This document shows, in pieces, positions 29,432 to 37,470 of a stretch of 64,000 nt of DNA. The notes beneath the pieces are model-generated. The model had not been told where the DNA came from, ran no database searches, and worked only from the letters and a program-made list of their open reading frames with translations. Every line of letters starts with the position of its first letter. Position 1 is the stretch's first letter. Position numbers and translations under genes: made by a program. The stretch is from Ancylobacter sonchi. GTDB lineage: Bacteria > Pseudomonadota > Alphaproteobacteria > Rhizobiales > Xanthobacteraceae. The stretch covers positions 186,001-250,000 of the forward strand of contig NZ_JAHBGF010000020.1 in the NCBI RefSeq assembly GCF_018390695.1, in the 5' to 3' direction.

Positions 29432-30688
29432 TCAGAAGGAGCGACGGACCGACAGCAGGACCTGCTGGTTGTCCGAGCTGTCGATGAAGGAACCGTAGGG
29501 GTTCAGCACCGGGTTGTCGTAGCTGGTCTGCGCGTAGGTGTACTGCGCGACGAAGATCAGGTTCTTGACCGGGGCCCAGTTCAGGCTGCCGCCGACGGTC
29601 CAGATGTTGTAGTCGGAGAAGCCAGTGTCGACGGCGGCGGCCGGGACGCTGAGTTCGCCGTAATTGCCGTACAGCACGCCGAAGACCTGGGGCGTGAAGT
29701 AGTGGGTAAGCTCGGCGGCGATCGTCCAGGCGTCACCCGACTGCAGGCTGTTGGTCGCCGGGTTGTAGTAAAGGTCCTGAGCCGCCTGATCCGAGATAGT
29801 CGAGTAGCCACCGTTGATGCCGGTGTAGCCGGCAGCGGCGCTGCCATAGGCGGCTTCGATGTACAGTTTGTCGCCATCGCCGAGGGTCGGCAGGTTGAAC
29901 TTCACGCCGCCGAGCACGGCCCAGCCCACGGAGTCATCGGTGGTGATGCCGACGGGGTCATAGTAGGAGTCGTCGAGCTGGCGGATGGCACCGGAAACCT
30001 GGAAGCCGCCCCACTCGCCTTCATAGTTGATGTTGGCGATCAGCGCCGGAATGTCGGGCTGAGCGGTCTCACCAAGGCTGTCGCCGTTCGAACGCGAGGA
30101 GTCATCTTCGATCGAGATCGTGGCCGTAAGGCCGCCGCCGAAGTCAGCGGTGTAGGCGGCTGCGGTCACGTCTTCGTCGGCCGTGAGCTCCACATTGTCG
30201 AAGCCCCAGACGTTGTTGTCGGCGTAGTAGTCGAAGAACGACTGCACCTTACCGAAGGTGAAACCAGCGAACTGGATGTAGCCCTTGTCGAGGTTCAGAG
30301 CGGTCGAGTCGCCGCCGTCGCCGTAGACGTTGCCGAGACCGTCGCCATAGGTGGCGCGCAGGTCAATGAACGAACGCAGGGTGCCGTACTCGGTCTGTGT
30401 GCGGGCATCCAGACGGAGCGAAGCGCGCGAACGGAAGTACGAGGACTGGAAGTCCGCGTTGTTCAGGTAATCGTAGTCCTGATAGTAATAGTCGGCCTGC
30501 ACGAAGCCGCCGACCTTCAGGCAGGTATCGGTGCCCGGAATGTAGTAGAAGCCCGCGCCGTAGGTCGAGCAGATCTTCACATATTCCGCAGCCTTCGCCT
30601 TCACAGGCAGATCGGCCGCCGCAGCGGTCCCGACCATCGCAAGCCCGGCGACTGAGCCGAGTAGAAGGTTATTCATCAAGGATTTCAT
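29432..30688 (-). CDS. Outer-membrane porin of the Rhizobiales Porin_2 family
   Basis: A 418-residue outer-membrane beta-barrel. The signal peptide spans residues 1-25 (ending TAAAA), followed by the family start DLPVKAKAAEYVKIC. The signature with two cysteines 15 residues apart is present: Cys40 and Cys56 in the STYGAGFYYIPGTDTC stretch, then LKVGGFVQADYYYQD. The body alternates aromatic and polar residues and ends VLLSVRRSF with a terminal Phe, as required for barrel assembly. Related to omp2a/omp2b. A hairpin lies in the upstream leader and another after the stop. Confidence 0.95.
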   Translation of the reverse strand: MKSLMNNLLLGSVAGLAMVGTAAAADLPVKAKAAEYVKICSTYGAGFYYIPGTDTCLKVGGFVQADYYYQDYDYLNNADFQSSYFRSRASLRLDARTQTEYGTLRSFIDLRATYGDGLGNVYGDGGDSTALNLDKGYIQFAGFTFGKVQSFFDYYADNNVWGFDNVELTADEDVTAAAYTADFGGGLTATISIEDDSSRSNGDSLGETAQPDIPALIANINYEGEWGGFQVSGAIRQLDDSYYDPVGITTDDSVGWAVLGGVKFNLPTLGDGDKLYIEAAYGSAAAGYTGINGGYSTISDQAAQDLYYNPATNSLQSGDAWTIAAELTHYFTPQVFGVLYGNYGELSVPAAAVDTGFSDYNIWTVGGSLNWAPVKNLIFVAQYTYAQTSYDNPVLNPYGSFIDSSDNQQVLLSVRRSF

Positions 30689-31009
30689 TCCACATATCCA
30701 AAATTGAGTCCGTGTTCACATTAAAGTGTTGGGACTCACCCGATGAGCAAAAAGATCATCGTAGAGGATGATGTTTGAATCGATCCCGCGGCGCAAAGCC
30801 AAAGTGCTGGATAAAGGCGCTGAGACGGCCTTTTTTGGGCGGGTGTTGCATCCGTGCACGGATCACGGCTGCGTGAAATCAGCCGAGTTGTGAAGGGTTT
30901 ACTTAGCGGTATACGGGAATTCAGGCGGGATGCTAAGGCGTACCGATCGCTTGCAATCGTCCTTCTGCCCGCGTGTCTCCGACGCGTGGGCGGGACGAAG
31001 GCATCCTGT
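30689..31009. other. Porin upstream region with a leader hairpin
   Basis: Non-coding as far as can be seen. GAGTCC (30706-30711) and GGACTC (30732-30737) pair around an inner CAC/GTG pair with an ATTAAA loop, 18 bases upstream of the porin start on the leftward transcript. Such a structure near the start codon could affect translation or mRNA stability. The rest is AT-richer than core DNA and holds no gene I can support. Confidence 0.5.
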
Positions 31010-31357
31010 TCATCTGAACGAGGCTTTGCCGACGCGGTGGGACACGTACGCCTCGGGTTCGACGGCGCCATGTCCGCGGGCGTGGATCGCGGCTACCTGT
31101 TCGGCGACAGTCGGTTTTGCAGCAGCATCGAGCCGAGCTGAGCGGTTGCCGTCCATTCCCGTCTCACGTGCCGCCTCCTTTGCTTCACCAGACAGAGTCG
31201 CGACCGTGGTTGCCCGGTGCGCATCCGCCTTCGATATCCCTAGATCGCGCCCCGCTTCGCCAGCCGTACCCCTGCGCCACCGCCGTTCTCTGGGATGAAT
31301 TCTGGCCGCCGGCGAGGATGGAAAGCCGCAGATCAAGACACGCTTGCCCGGCTTCAC
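31010..31357 (-). pseudogene. Remnant of a ParB-like protein
   Basis: The central part of this frame (about 31,070-31,265) reads RDLGISKADAHRATTVATLS, then GEAKEAARETGMDGNRSARL and DAAAKPTVAEQVAAI. This matches the C-terminal half of ParB/partition-like proteins carried by Rhizobiales mobile elements, where the pattern SDEAKEAARE-G-DDNxSALLAAA is usual. The ParB nuclease-like N-terminal domain is missing and the flanks are unlike it. I take it as a relic of a former mobile element. Confidence 0.45.
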
Positions 31358-31614
31358 CTCCTCTGTCCGCCGCTACGTGATCACCCCGTGCATCCTCGGT
31401 GATGAGGAGAATGAAGGGGAGGCTCGGGCCACTCGGCGAGCCCAGTTCTAGGGGAAGGGGGCCATGACAGCTCGTTTCGCCGCCTTTTCCCGGCATCGCA
31501 CCGAAATTGCTCCCCTGTTCCCCAGGCCCCGGCAAGTTGGGGAACAGGACGGGGAACACCACAAACCAACGCTACAGAACGATTTGAGGAGCCGCCACGA
31601 TGAGCCGGAACTCC

Positions 31615-31645
31615 ACAAACAGAAGCCCGGCCGAAGCCGGGCTTC
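31615..31645 (-). terminator. Terminator-like hairpin of the fasciclin gene
   Basis: GAAGCCCGGC (31622-31631) and GCCGGGCTTC (31636-31645). On the leftward transcript the loop is the stable UUCG tetraloop and the following bases are TGTTTGT. It lies 16 bases past the fasciclin stop. Confidence 0.7.
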
Positions 31646-31661
31646 TTGTCATGGCCTGTCG

Positions 31662-32225
31662 TCACATCACAGGCATGAGGACGGTATCAATGACATGAAC
31701 GACGCCGTTGGACTGCAAGACATCCGGCGTTTCGATCACCGCGACGTGGCCGCCCCGATCAACCACGACCCACTTACCCATCTTTTCCTCGACAGTCAGC
31801 GTCTCGCCGGCGACGGTCTTCAGCGTGGCCTTGCCACCATGCTTCATCGCGTCGGCCTTCAGATCCGCAGCGGTGAACTTGCCCGGCACCACGTGATAGG
31901 TGAGGATTTCGGTGAGTTGCTTCTTCATGCCGGGCTGCACGAGCTTGTCGACGGTGCCGGCCGGCAGCTTGTCGAACGCGGCATTGGTGGGAGCGAACAC
32001 GGTGAACGGACCCGTGCCGTTCAGAGTATCGACGAGGCCGGCAGCCTTTACGGCGGCAACCAGCGTGGTGAGATTCTTGGCCTTGGACGCATTGGTCGGG
32101 ATTTTCGCGTCGGACATCATTGCCGCACCGCCGACCATCACCGAGGTGGCGGCGAGAGCGGGGGCCGCCACGAGCAGCCCGGCGGTCGCACAGAACATGG
32201 CGAGCTTCGAAACCGAAAGAGTCAT
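31662..32225 (-). CDS. Secreted fasciclin (FAS1) domain protein
   Basis: A 187-residue protein with a signal peptide (residues 1-25, ending ALA) and one FAS1 domain (about residues 48-186). The H1 box is [17 protein letters not shown] (75-90), the YH motif is at 110-111 in YHVVPG, and the H2 box is [12 protein letters not shown] at the end. FAS1 domains mediate adhesion or ligand binding at the cell surface. The gene lies just after a SigK/RskA-like pair on the same strand, the arrangement in which Mycobacterium SigK controls the FAS1 proteins MPT70 and MPT83. Confidence 0.93.
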   Translation of the reverse strand: MTLSVSKLAMFCATAGLLVAAPALAATSVMVGGAAMMSDAKIPTNASKAKNLTTLVAAVKAAGLVDTLNGTGPFTVFAPTNAAFDKLPAGTVDKLVQPGMKKQLTEILTYHVVPGKFTAADLKADAMKHGGKATLKTVAGETLTVEEKMGKWVVVDRGGHVAVIETPDVLQSNGVVHVIDTVLMPVM

Positions 32226-32336
32226 CGAACGTCTCCCTGAAACCCATGCACTGCCGCATGGTCGAGAGAGATACGGCGGACATTCGGGGAAAGATGCAGA
32301 AGCCGCGATTTTTGTTTTCGAGTATCCAAGCCCGGC

Positions 32337-33047
32337 TCAGAGCGCCTGAATCTTTCCGTTGGCAATAACCGGCCCGGTCGGTTGGCCCGTCGGCGACCCA
32401 CCGGGAGGCTCAACGGAGACAGCAAGAGTGACGCCGGCAGTGACGCTGCCGATCACGGCAGGCGACAGTGTCACGCGCGCGGCTCCCGCCGGATCGAATA
32501 CGCCAAGCGAGACCGGCACGCCGCCGGTCGGCACCAGCCAGAGTTCGGGAACGCGGCCGGGAGCGTCCCAGGACAGCTGGGGTACCAACGTTGCTCGACC
32601 AAGCGTGTGGTCAATGACGGCAGTGAAGGTCGACCGGCCGTCTGGTGCCAGCAATGCGGCGATCTGAAGGGAAGGCGGCGCCGTCGGCCTGGCAAGAAGC
32701 AAAGCGGCCGCAATGCTGGCAGCCGCGACCGTCATGGAACCAAAACTGACCCAGCGCCAGAATGCGAGACCATATGTTGCCTGCGATGGACGCGTGGTGG
32801 GCGAAGGTTTTGTAAGGGCGTCGATGCGTGCCCAAACCTTCTCCGGAGGAGAAACGGAAGCAACCTCCTCCACCAGCGGGCTCAATCGCATGTCCCACCT
32901 CGCGATCAGCGCCGCAAAGCTCGGGTCACGGGCACTGAGCGCCTCGGCGTGCCGGCGTTCGCGCTCATCGAGCACCCCTAGTGCATATTCTGCCGCAAGT
33001 TGCTCGCGGTCTTCGTCGTGGGGAGGGATCGGGGGTACGTCGCTCAT
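32337..33047 (-). CDS. RskA-like transmembrane anti-sigma factor
   Basis: A 236-residue single-pass membrane protein. The cytoplasmic N-terminal domain (residues 12-80; EQLAAEYALGVLDERERRHAEAL and FAALIARWDMRLSPLVEEV) is the RskA/anti-sigma-K type that grips the sigma factor. One membrane helix spans residues 98-119. The periplasmic part (122-236) is the RskA C-terminal domain with ELWLVPTGGVPVSLGVF. Its ATG overlaps the sigma-factor TGA by four bases. There is no zinc-binding HxxxCxxC motif. Release of the sigma factor would need stepwise proteolysis, as in the family. Confidence 0.9.
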   Translation of the reverse strand: MSDVPPIPPHDEDREQLAAEYALGVLDERERRHAEALSARDPSFAALIARWDMRLSPLVEEVASVSPPEKVWARIDALTKPSPTTRPSQATYGLAFWRWVSFGSMTVAAASIAAALLLARPTAPPSLQIAALLAPDGRSTFTAVIDHTLGRATLVPQLSWDAPGRVPELWLVPTGGVPVSLGVFDPAGAARVTLSPAVIGSVTAGVTLAVSVEPPGGSPTGQPTGPVIANGKIQAL

Positions 33048-33604
33048 CTCTCCAGACACTCCCGAAGCGTGATGAGGCCGCGACGTATCCAACTCTTCAG
33101 GGTTCCCAGCGGCTGACCGATACGCCGGGCCAACGCCTCATAGGTCTCGCCTCCAAAAAATGCTTCCCTTATGGCGTCGCGGGAGCGCGGCTCCAGAGCG
33201 TCAAGGCAACGGCTCAGCCGGGCATGTTCTTCGTTGTGTTCAAGTTCAGTCAGCGCGTCCGGGGCGCCATCCGCGACCGAGGCCGAGAGGTTGTCGTCAA
33301 TCTGACGGTCCGCGAGACGAGCACCGAGCGCACGCAGCCGATCGATAGCCTTGTTTCGAGCGATCGTGGCCAGCCAGGTGATCGGGCTCGACCGGGCGGG
33401 GTCGAACAGGTCCGCGCGATGCCAGATATTCAGATATACCTCTTGCAACACGTCCTCCGCTTCTTCGCGTGTGCCCAAGATACGCAAGCACACACCGAAA
33501 AGCTTCGAGGAGGTGAGATCATAAACATCGCGCAGTGCCGCCCGGTCTTGGCCCGCGACAGCTTTCAACCTCTCTGAAAGATGCTCTCTTGCTAGATCGC
33601 TCAC
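33044..33604 (-). CDS. ECF sigma factor, SigK-like
   Basis: A 186-residue extracytoplasmic-function sigma factor. Region 2 (residues 25-92) carries GTREEAEDVLQEVYLNIW and ITWLATIARNKAIDRLR. Region 4 (128-182) carries LDALEPRSRDAIREAFFGG, then YEALARRIGQPLGTLKSWIRRGL, the DNA-binding helix-turn-helix. It uses a GTG start. The following anti-sigma gene overlaps it by ATGA and a FAS1 gene follows. By analogy it should autoregulate its own operon, but I could not identify a shared ECF promoter by eye. Confidence 0.92.
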   Translation of the reverse strand: MSDLAREHLSERLKAVAGQDRAALRDVYDLTSSKLFGVCLRILGTREEAEDVLQEVYLNIWHRADLFDPARSSPITWLATIARNKAIDRLRALGARLADRQIDDNLSASVADGAPDALTELEHNEEHARLSRCLDALEPRSRDAIREAFFGGETYEALARRIGQPLGTLKSWIRRGLITLRECLER

Positions 33605-33713
33605 GTTCGATCATGGCACCTTCGCCGCCGTCAATGTCAATACGACGTGACCGTCCATCGCGTCCGACGACGGGCGTCGATACCTCGAAAGTCCGTGGAA
33701 CTTGTAGGGTGTC

Positions 33714-34101
33714 TGACCTGAGCCCCTGATCCTCCTCCAGATTTAGGTAGCGTCCGTCGATCATGGAGACGGACGATGCGAGCCTCACGGTTCACAGAGG
33801 AACAGATGATAGGGATGCTGAAGGAGCAGGAGGCGGGCGCGAAGACCGCTGACGTCTGCCGCACGCACGGCATCCGGGACGAGTGCTTGAACGAGACCCT
33901 GTTCTCGAGCCTGGGTCAGGCCCGTGCCACCATCGCCTCATGGAAGGAGGACTACAAGCTGAACCGCCCTCATTCAGCTCTCGGCAATCGATCCCCCGCC
34001 CAGTTCGCCGCAACAATCCCACTGGAAACCCAGGCCGCCTGAGGCCACAAAGCAACCCTCGGACTCTCTCCTAAGCCGGAGGAGAAAAGGGTCTCACGTC
34101 A
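33714..34101. mobile_element. IS3-family relic with inverted ends
   Basis: A 388-base insertion remnant. The ends are related inverted repeats: the left begins TGACCTGAGCCCCTGATCC (33714 on) and the right, read inward, begins TGACGTGAGACCCTTTTC (34101 back). Both then contain TCCTCC and TTAGG. The element contains a fused rest of its transposase genes only. It is too short to move by itself. Confidence 0.8.
33776..34042 (+). pseudogene. Internally deleted IS3-family transposase
   Basis: The 88-codon frame joins the start of OrfA (MRASRFTEEQMIGMLKEQEA, GAKTADVCRTHGI; residues 1-33) directly to the end of OrfB (RDECLNETLFSSLGQARATI, then KEDYKLNRPHSALGNRSPAQFA; from residue 34). About 1 kb including most of the DDE catalytic core is missing. 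The OrfA start is the IS407-subgroup type. The fusion kept the frame, so a short protein could still be made, but it cannot transpose. Inverted ends flank it. Confidence 0.88.
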
Positions 34102-34316
34102 GGACGTGTAGCCGTCAGTTGGAACATCGCTGACGGTCTACTCATGCTTCGGGGGCGTGAAATCGGTGGTCCCGCCGTCCGCCCGCCTACGCGGAAAGGT
34201 TTCGGATCCCGGCTCATCAATATGGGGATCGTTGGAACGGGGGGCGTCGAGCTTCGTTACCCGAGCACTGGGTTCGAAGCTGATTTCTCGGCTGCTCTCT
34301 CTCAGGTGCAACACCA

Positions 34317-34712
34317 ATGAGCCGGGAGACACCCGTGCAAGGCCCGCAAGCTTCATCCAGACCAATCGTACTCGTCGTCGAGGATGAACCGATCTTGAGG
34401 ATGACTGCCGTCGACATGGTCGAGGAGGCAGGCTTTGAAGCCTTGGAGGCCGCAGACGCCACCGAAGCCATCCAGATACTGGAGGCCCGTCTCGATATCT
34501 GCATCGTTTTCACCGACATCGACATGCCCCGCGGTATGGACGGCATGAAGCTGGCTACGCTGATCCGCGATCGGTGGCCACCGATCGAAATCATTGTGAC
34601 CTCCGGCCACATCGACGCGCGCCATGTTCATTTGCCGGTGCGCAGCCTCTTCTTTCCAAAGCCCTACGACGAGAAGCACGTGATGGCTGCGATGAGAAGG
34701 TTCGCAGCCTGA
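34317..34712 (+). CDS. Single-domain response regulator
   Basis: A 131-residue CheY-like receiver with no output domain. The acidic pair is Glu22-Asp23 in VVEDEP, the phosphoacceptor is Asp67 in VFTDIDMP, Thr95 lies in IVTSGH, and Lys115 lies in FPKPYD. The sequence around PRGMDGMKLATLIRDRWP is common among Rhizobiales stand-alone receivers. No histidine kinase is nearby, so its partner is unknown. The gene lies directly after the IS3 relic. Confidence 0.92.
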   Translation: MSRETPVQGPQASSRPIVLVVEDEPILRMTAVDMVEEAGFEALEAADATEAIQILEARLDICIVFTDIDMPRGMDGMKLATLIRDRWPPIEIIVTSGHIDARHVHLPVRSLFFPKPYDEKHVMAAMRRFAA

Positions 34713-35153
34713 CAATGCCCGCAGAGTGTCAGGCATAAGGGAAATCCGAGAGCGTGCCGTTCCTGCGGAACAGAAAGACCCAACGCCCTGAGCCATCGGC
34801 TCGGTGACACGGCAAAGGCCGCCCCCGGCAGGGAGCGCCGGCAGGGAATGCCCGTGCCGGGACACCCAAAGAAACATCACAGCAACATCTTGTAACACCC
34901 CCCACTGCCGCGCCGCGCTAGGCTGCAATCAGCCCGGTGAACGCACAACACATCGGGCTCGGCCGGGCACTGAGCAATCGCCGCACATCGTGTCCGGCCG
35001 TAAAGCGTCTGAGCGCGATCTCGGCCCTTGGAGCGCGAAGCCGTCGAACGCCGGGTGCCGTCGCGGACCCTGGGCGTGGCGGCTCCTGTGTCCCCGGGTG
35101 TCAGCCGGCCTCGCTCGACGACATTCCATCAAGCGGTCGGAGCAGCGTATTCA
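34713..35153. other. Gene-poor stretch
   Basis: Nothing supported in about 440 bases. Overlapping open frames are Arg/Ser-rich and show no domain. The stretch ends at the small winged-helix-like gene. Confidence 0.4.
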
Positions 35154-35447
35154 GTGAGGCACAGGCGGCGAGCGAGCGAAGAACTGACGCCACCGATGCT
35201 GGCGGCGCTCCGCGCGATGGAATCGATGCCGCTCAACGTTTTGATGCTGAGGGGAAAAACCAATCTGGGCGCCCTGTACGGGCCGATGAGCCGGGGCACG
35301 CTCGACGCGCTTCAGCGGCGCAGGCTGGTACAGCTCACCGACATTCAGGGTGCGCAATATACCTACGCCATCACCCCTGCCGGCCGTTGCGTGCTCGGAG
35401 AGACGGCGGAGGCCGTCCCGGCGTCGGCGCCCGCGTCGGGATCGTGA
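35154..35447 (+). CDS. Small protein with a winged-helix-like fold
   Basis: A 97-residue frame starting with GTG at VRHRRRASEELTPP; the ATG at 35,196 is the alternative start. The body (MLAALRAMESMPLNVLMLRG, then LYGPMSRGTLDALQRRRLVQLTDI and TYAITPAGRCVLGE) has the helix-helix-strand pattern of small winged-helix proteins, with the ITPAGR ending typical of PadR/MarR-like wings. DNA binding is inferred. It has no clear partner. Confidence 0.55.
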   Translation: MRHRRRASEELTPPMLAALRAMESMPLNVLMLRGKTNLGALYGPMSRGTLDALQRRRLVQLTDIQGAQYTYAITPAGRCVLGETAEAVPASAPASGS

Positions 35448-35644
35448 TGCGCGCCACCATCCGGTCTGCCACACCTCCTCCGAGCCATCGCCCCGGCTGG
35501 TGAAGCCGGCTTTTCGGGCGCGCGGGGGGCTCCCGACCCGCGAATGGCCGCCCTGCGGGCAGGGACGAGGCGTGCGATGGCGGCTGCCGGTTCCGCCGCT
35601 CTCCCTTCGGCGCGCCGGTCCACGAGCCGCGTGTCTGCCAGCCC

Positions 35645-36280
35645 CTACAGGAAACTGTCGGGGATCGGCTGCCAGCTGCCGGCTTTCGCCTCGAACTGCG
35701 GAATATGGCCGAGGCTGCGGATCAGCGCGGCGTCCTCGCCGAGCACCGCCTGCCAGGCGCGCGCCTCGGTGAGGATCACGCCGGCGCCGATCACCTCGCC
35801 GCCGGCACGGCGCACCAGGTCGATCGAGCCCTTCAGGCTGGAGCCGGACGCCACGACGTCGTCGACCACCACCACACGGCGGCCGGCCAGCAGCGGGATC
35901 ATCCGGCGATCCAGCAGCAGCTTCTGCTCGCCCTTGGAGGTGATGGAGGAGATCGTCTGCACCAGCGCGTCGCCTAGATGCACCTTGGGCGATTTCTGCA
36001 GGATCACATACTGGTCGAGACCGAGCGCGCGGCTGACCTCGATGGCGATGGGAATGCCGAGCGTGGCGGCGCCGACCACCACATCCGGCTTCAGCGGGCG
36101 CAGCCGGTCGGCAAGGCGGGTGCCGACAAAGGTGCCGAACGTCACCCCGAGATCGATGACCATCATCAGCGAGATGGCGAAATCCGGCCCCAGCGGCACG
36201 ATCGGCAGCTCGACGTCGAGGCCGTCGACATCGACATGCCAGCTCTGGGCGGCGATCGGCGGGGGCGCGTCTGCGGTCAT
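35645..36280 (-). CDS. Phosphoribosyltransferase family protein
   Basis: A 211-residue type-I phosphoribosyltransferase. The PRPP-binding loop is VVVVDDVVASGSS (residues 136-148, Asp140 and Asp141). A flexible-loop region (KSPKVHLGDALVQTISSIT) and VVVGAATLGIPIA precede it. It resembles adenine/orotate phosphoribosyltransferases, but the base specificity cannot be read from sequence. It lies ahead of TIGR02301 and NUDIX genes on the same strand, 40 bases downstream of TIGR02301, so it may belong to the same transcript. Confidence 0.85.
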   Translation of the reverse strand: MTADAPPPIAAQSWHVDVDGLDVELPIVPLGPDFAISLMMVIDLGVTFGTFVGTRLADRLRPLKPDVVVGAATLGIPIAIEVSRALGLDQYVILQKSPKVHLGDALVQTISSITSKGEQKLLLDRRMIPLLAGRRVVVVDDVVASGSSLKGSIDLVRRAGGEVIGAGVILTEARAWQAVLGEDAALIRSLGHIPQFEAKAGSWQPIPDSFL

Positions 36281-36320
36281 GGCGTCATCCGTGTCGCATC
36301 ATCCGGGTCATCTTGCGCGG

Positions 36321-36767
36321 CTAGTTGCTGCCGTAGCGCGCGGCGATGTCGCGCGACAGCCGGGCGCCGGCCTCGAGATAGCGCTGCGCCGCCAGCTCGG
36401 CCGACGGCGTGCAACTGCGATAACCCTGCCGGTAGCTTTCATAGCCGCGGTTGAAGGCGGCGATCAGCAGGCCGCGCCGCTCGTCGGAGGGCTGCTCGGT
36501 GTCGATGAGCCCCTGCATTTCGTCGCGCCAGCGCCCGGCATCGGGCGCGCCGCAGAGCGGGCGGATATAGTGCAGGGCGCCGAGCATCTCGGCGAGCCGC
36601 AGCATGTCCGCCTCATAGGGCGGCGCCGAGCCCTGGTTGGGGCGCGCCGCGTTCTGCGCGCCGGCGGGGGCCGACAGCGCCAGCGCGAGGCCCACGACGG
36701 CCATGCCGAGCGCGTGGCGCCGGCGGATCGGTCGCGAGGCGGGGGGACGGGGCGGACGGCGTATCAT
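36321..36767 (-). CDS. TIGR02301 family secreted protein
   Basis: A 148-residue exported protein of the TIGR02301 family, found in Rhizobiales and of unknown role. The N-terminus is very basic (RRPPRPP...RPIRRRHA), followed by a signal peptide (ALGMAVVGLALALSAPAGAQ, residues 19-38). The conserved core reads DMLRLAEMLGALHYIRPLCG, then WRDEMQGLIDTEQPSDERR and ERGY-like AFNRGYESYRQGYRSC with two cysteines. The gene follows the NUDIX gene by 32 bases. Confidence 0.85.
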   Translation of the reverse strand: MIRRPPRPPASRPIRRRHALGMAVVGLALALSAPAGAQNAARPNQGSAPPYEADMLRLAEMLGALHYIRPLCGAPDAGRWRDEMQGLIDTEQPSDERRGLLIAAFNRGYESYRQGYRSCTPSAELAAQRYLEAGARLSRDIAARYGSN

Positions 36768-36799
36768 CCCGCCTGTGGTGGGCCGGAGCGGCGGCGGCG

Positions 36800-37243
36800 T
36801 CAAGAGCCGGCGACCAGCGCGTGCGCCGCCATCACGATGCCGGCGAGGCCGTCGGTGGCGTCGGCGGGCAGCTGGCGCGGGTCGAACCAGCCGACCTCCG
36901 CTGCCTCGGGGCCGGTCGACGGTTCGCCGTCGAGCCACAGCCCGGCATGGCTGATCACCACGAAATGCGTGCTGACCTCGCCCGCCTCGTCGCGGCGGAT
37001 GATGTCGAGGGCGCCGGCGACGCCCAGCACGCGGCAGGCGACGCCGACCTCCTCCATGACCTCGCGGGCCGCGCCTTCCGCCAGCGTCTCGCCCGGCTCC
37101 ACACGCCCGCCGGGCAGCGACCACAATCCGCGCAAGGGAGCGGCCCCGCGCCGGGCGAGCAGCACCTGCCCGTTGCGAAACACGGCGGTGGATACCGCCA
37201 GGACCGGGCGGATCGGCGACTGCGACATCGGCAAGTTCTCCAC
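36800..37243 (-). CDS. NUDIX hydrolase
   Basis: A 147-residue NUDIX enzyme. The Nudix box GGRVEPGETLAEGAAREVMEEVGV fits the G-x5-E-x7-R-E-U-x-E-E-x-G-U rule in full. The N-terminal PVLAVSTAVFRNGQVLLARRG strand pair and the length suggest the MutT/ADP-ribose pyrophosphatase-like group. The substrate is unknown; a nucleoside diphosphate derivative is likely. It is first in a leftward set with TIGR02301 and the phosphoribosyltransferase. Confidence 0.92.
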   Translation of the reverse strand: MENLPMSQSPIRPVLAVSTAVFRNGQVLLARRGAAPLRGLWSLPGGRVEPGETLAEGAAREVMEEVGVACRVLGVAGALDIIRRDEAGEVSTHFVVISHAGLWLDGEPSTGPEAAEVGWFDPRQLPADATDGLAGIVMAAHALVAGS

Positions 37244-37470
37244 GATTCGCCGCCATCCTAGGGGCGGCGGGACGGTGCGCCAATGACGGGCCGGGCTCGG
37301 TAGGGGATATCGCCGGGCGGTGTGCTAGGCTTCCCGGAAAGTCAGGTCCGATTTGAAGCGGGCCGCCAGGAGGCCGCCAAGATCGGGCCGCAATCCGGGT
37401 CGAGTTTCGCAGCATCCGGGCGGGGTTGCGTCCGGGCCGGGCAATGCTCCGGCGGGGCAGGAGGTTGTCG

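Noticed and set aside
23109..35450. Integrase and attachment-site repeat that would prove a genomic island
   Set aside because: No tyrosine or serine recombinase frame and no second copy of the tRNA 3' end were found by eye.
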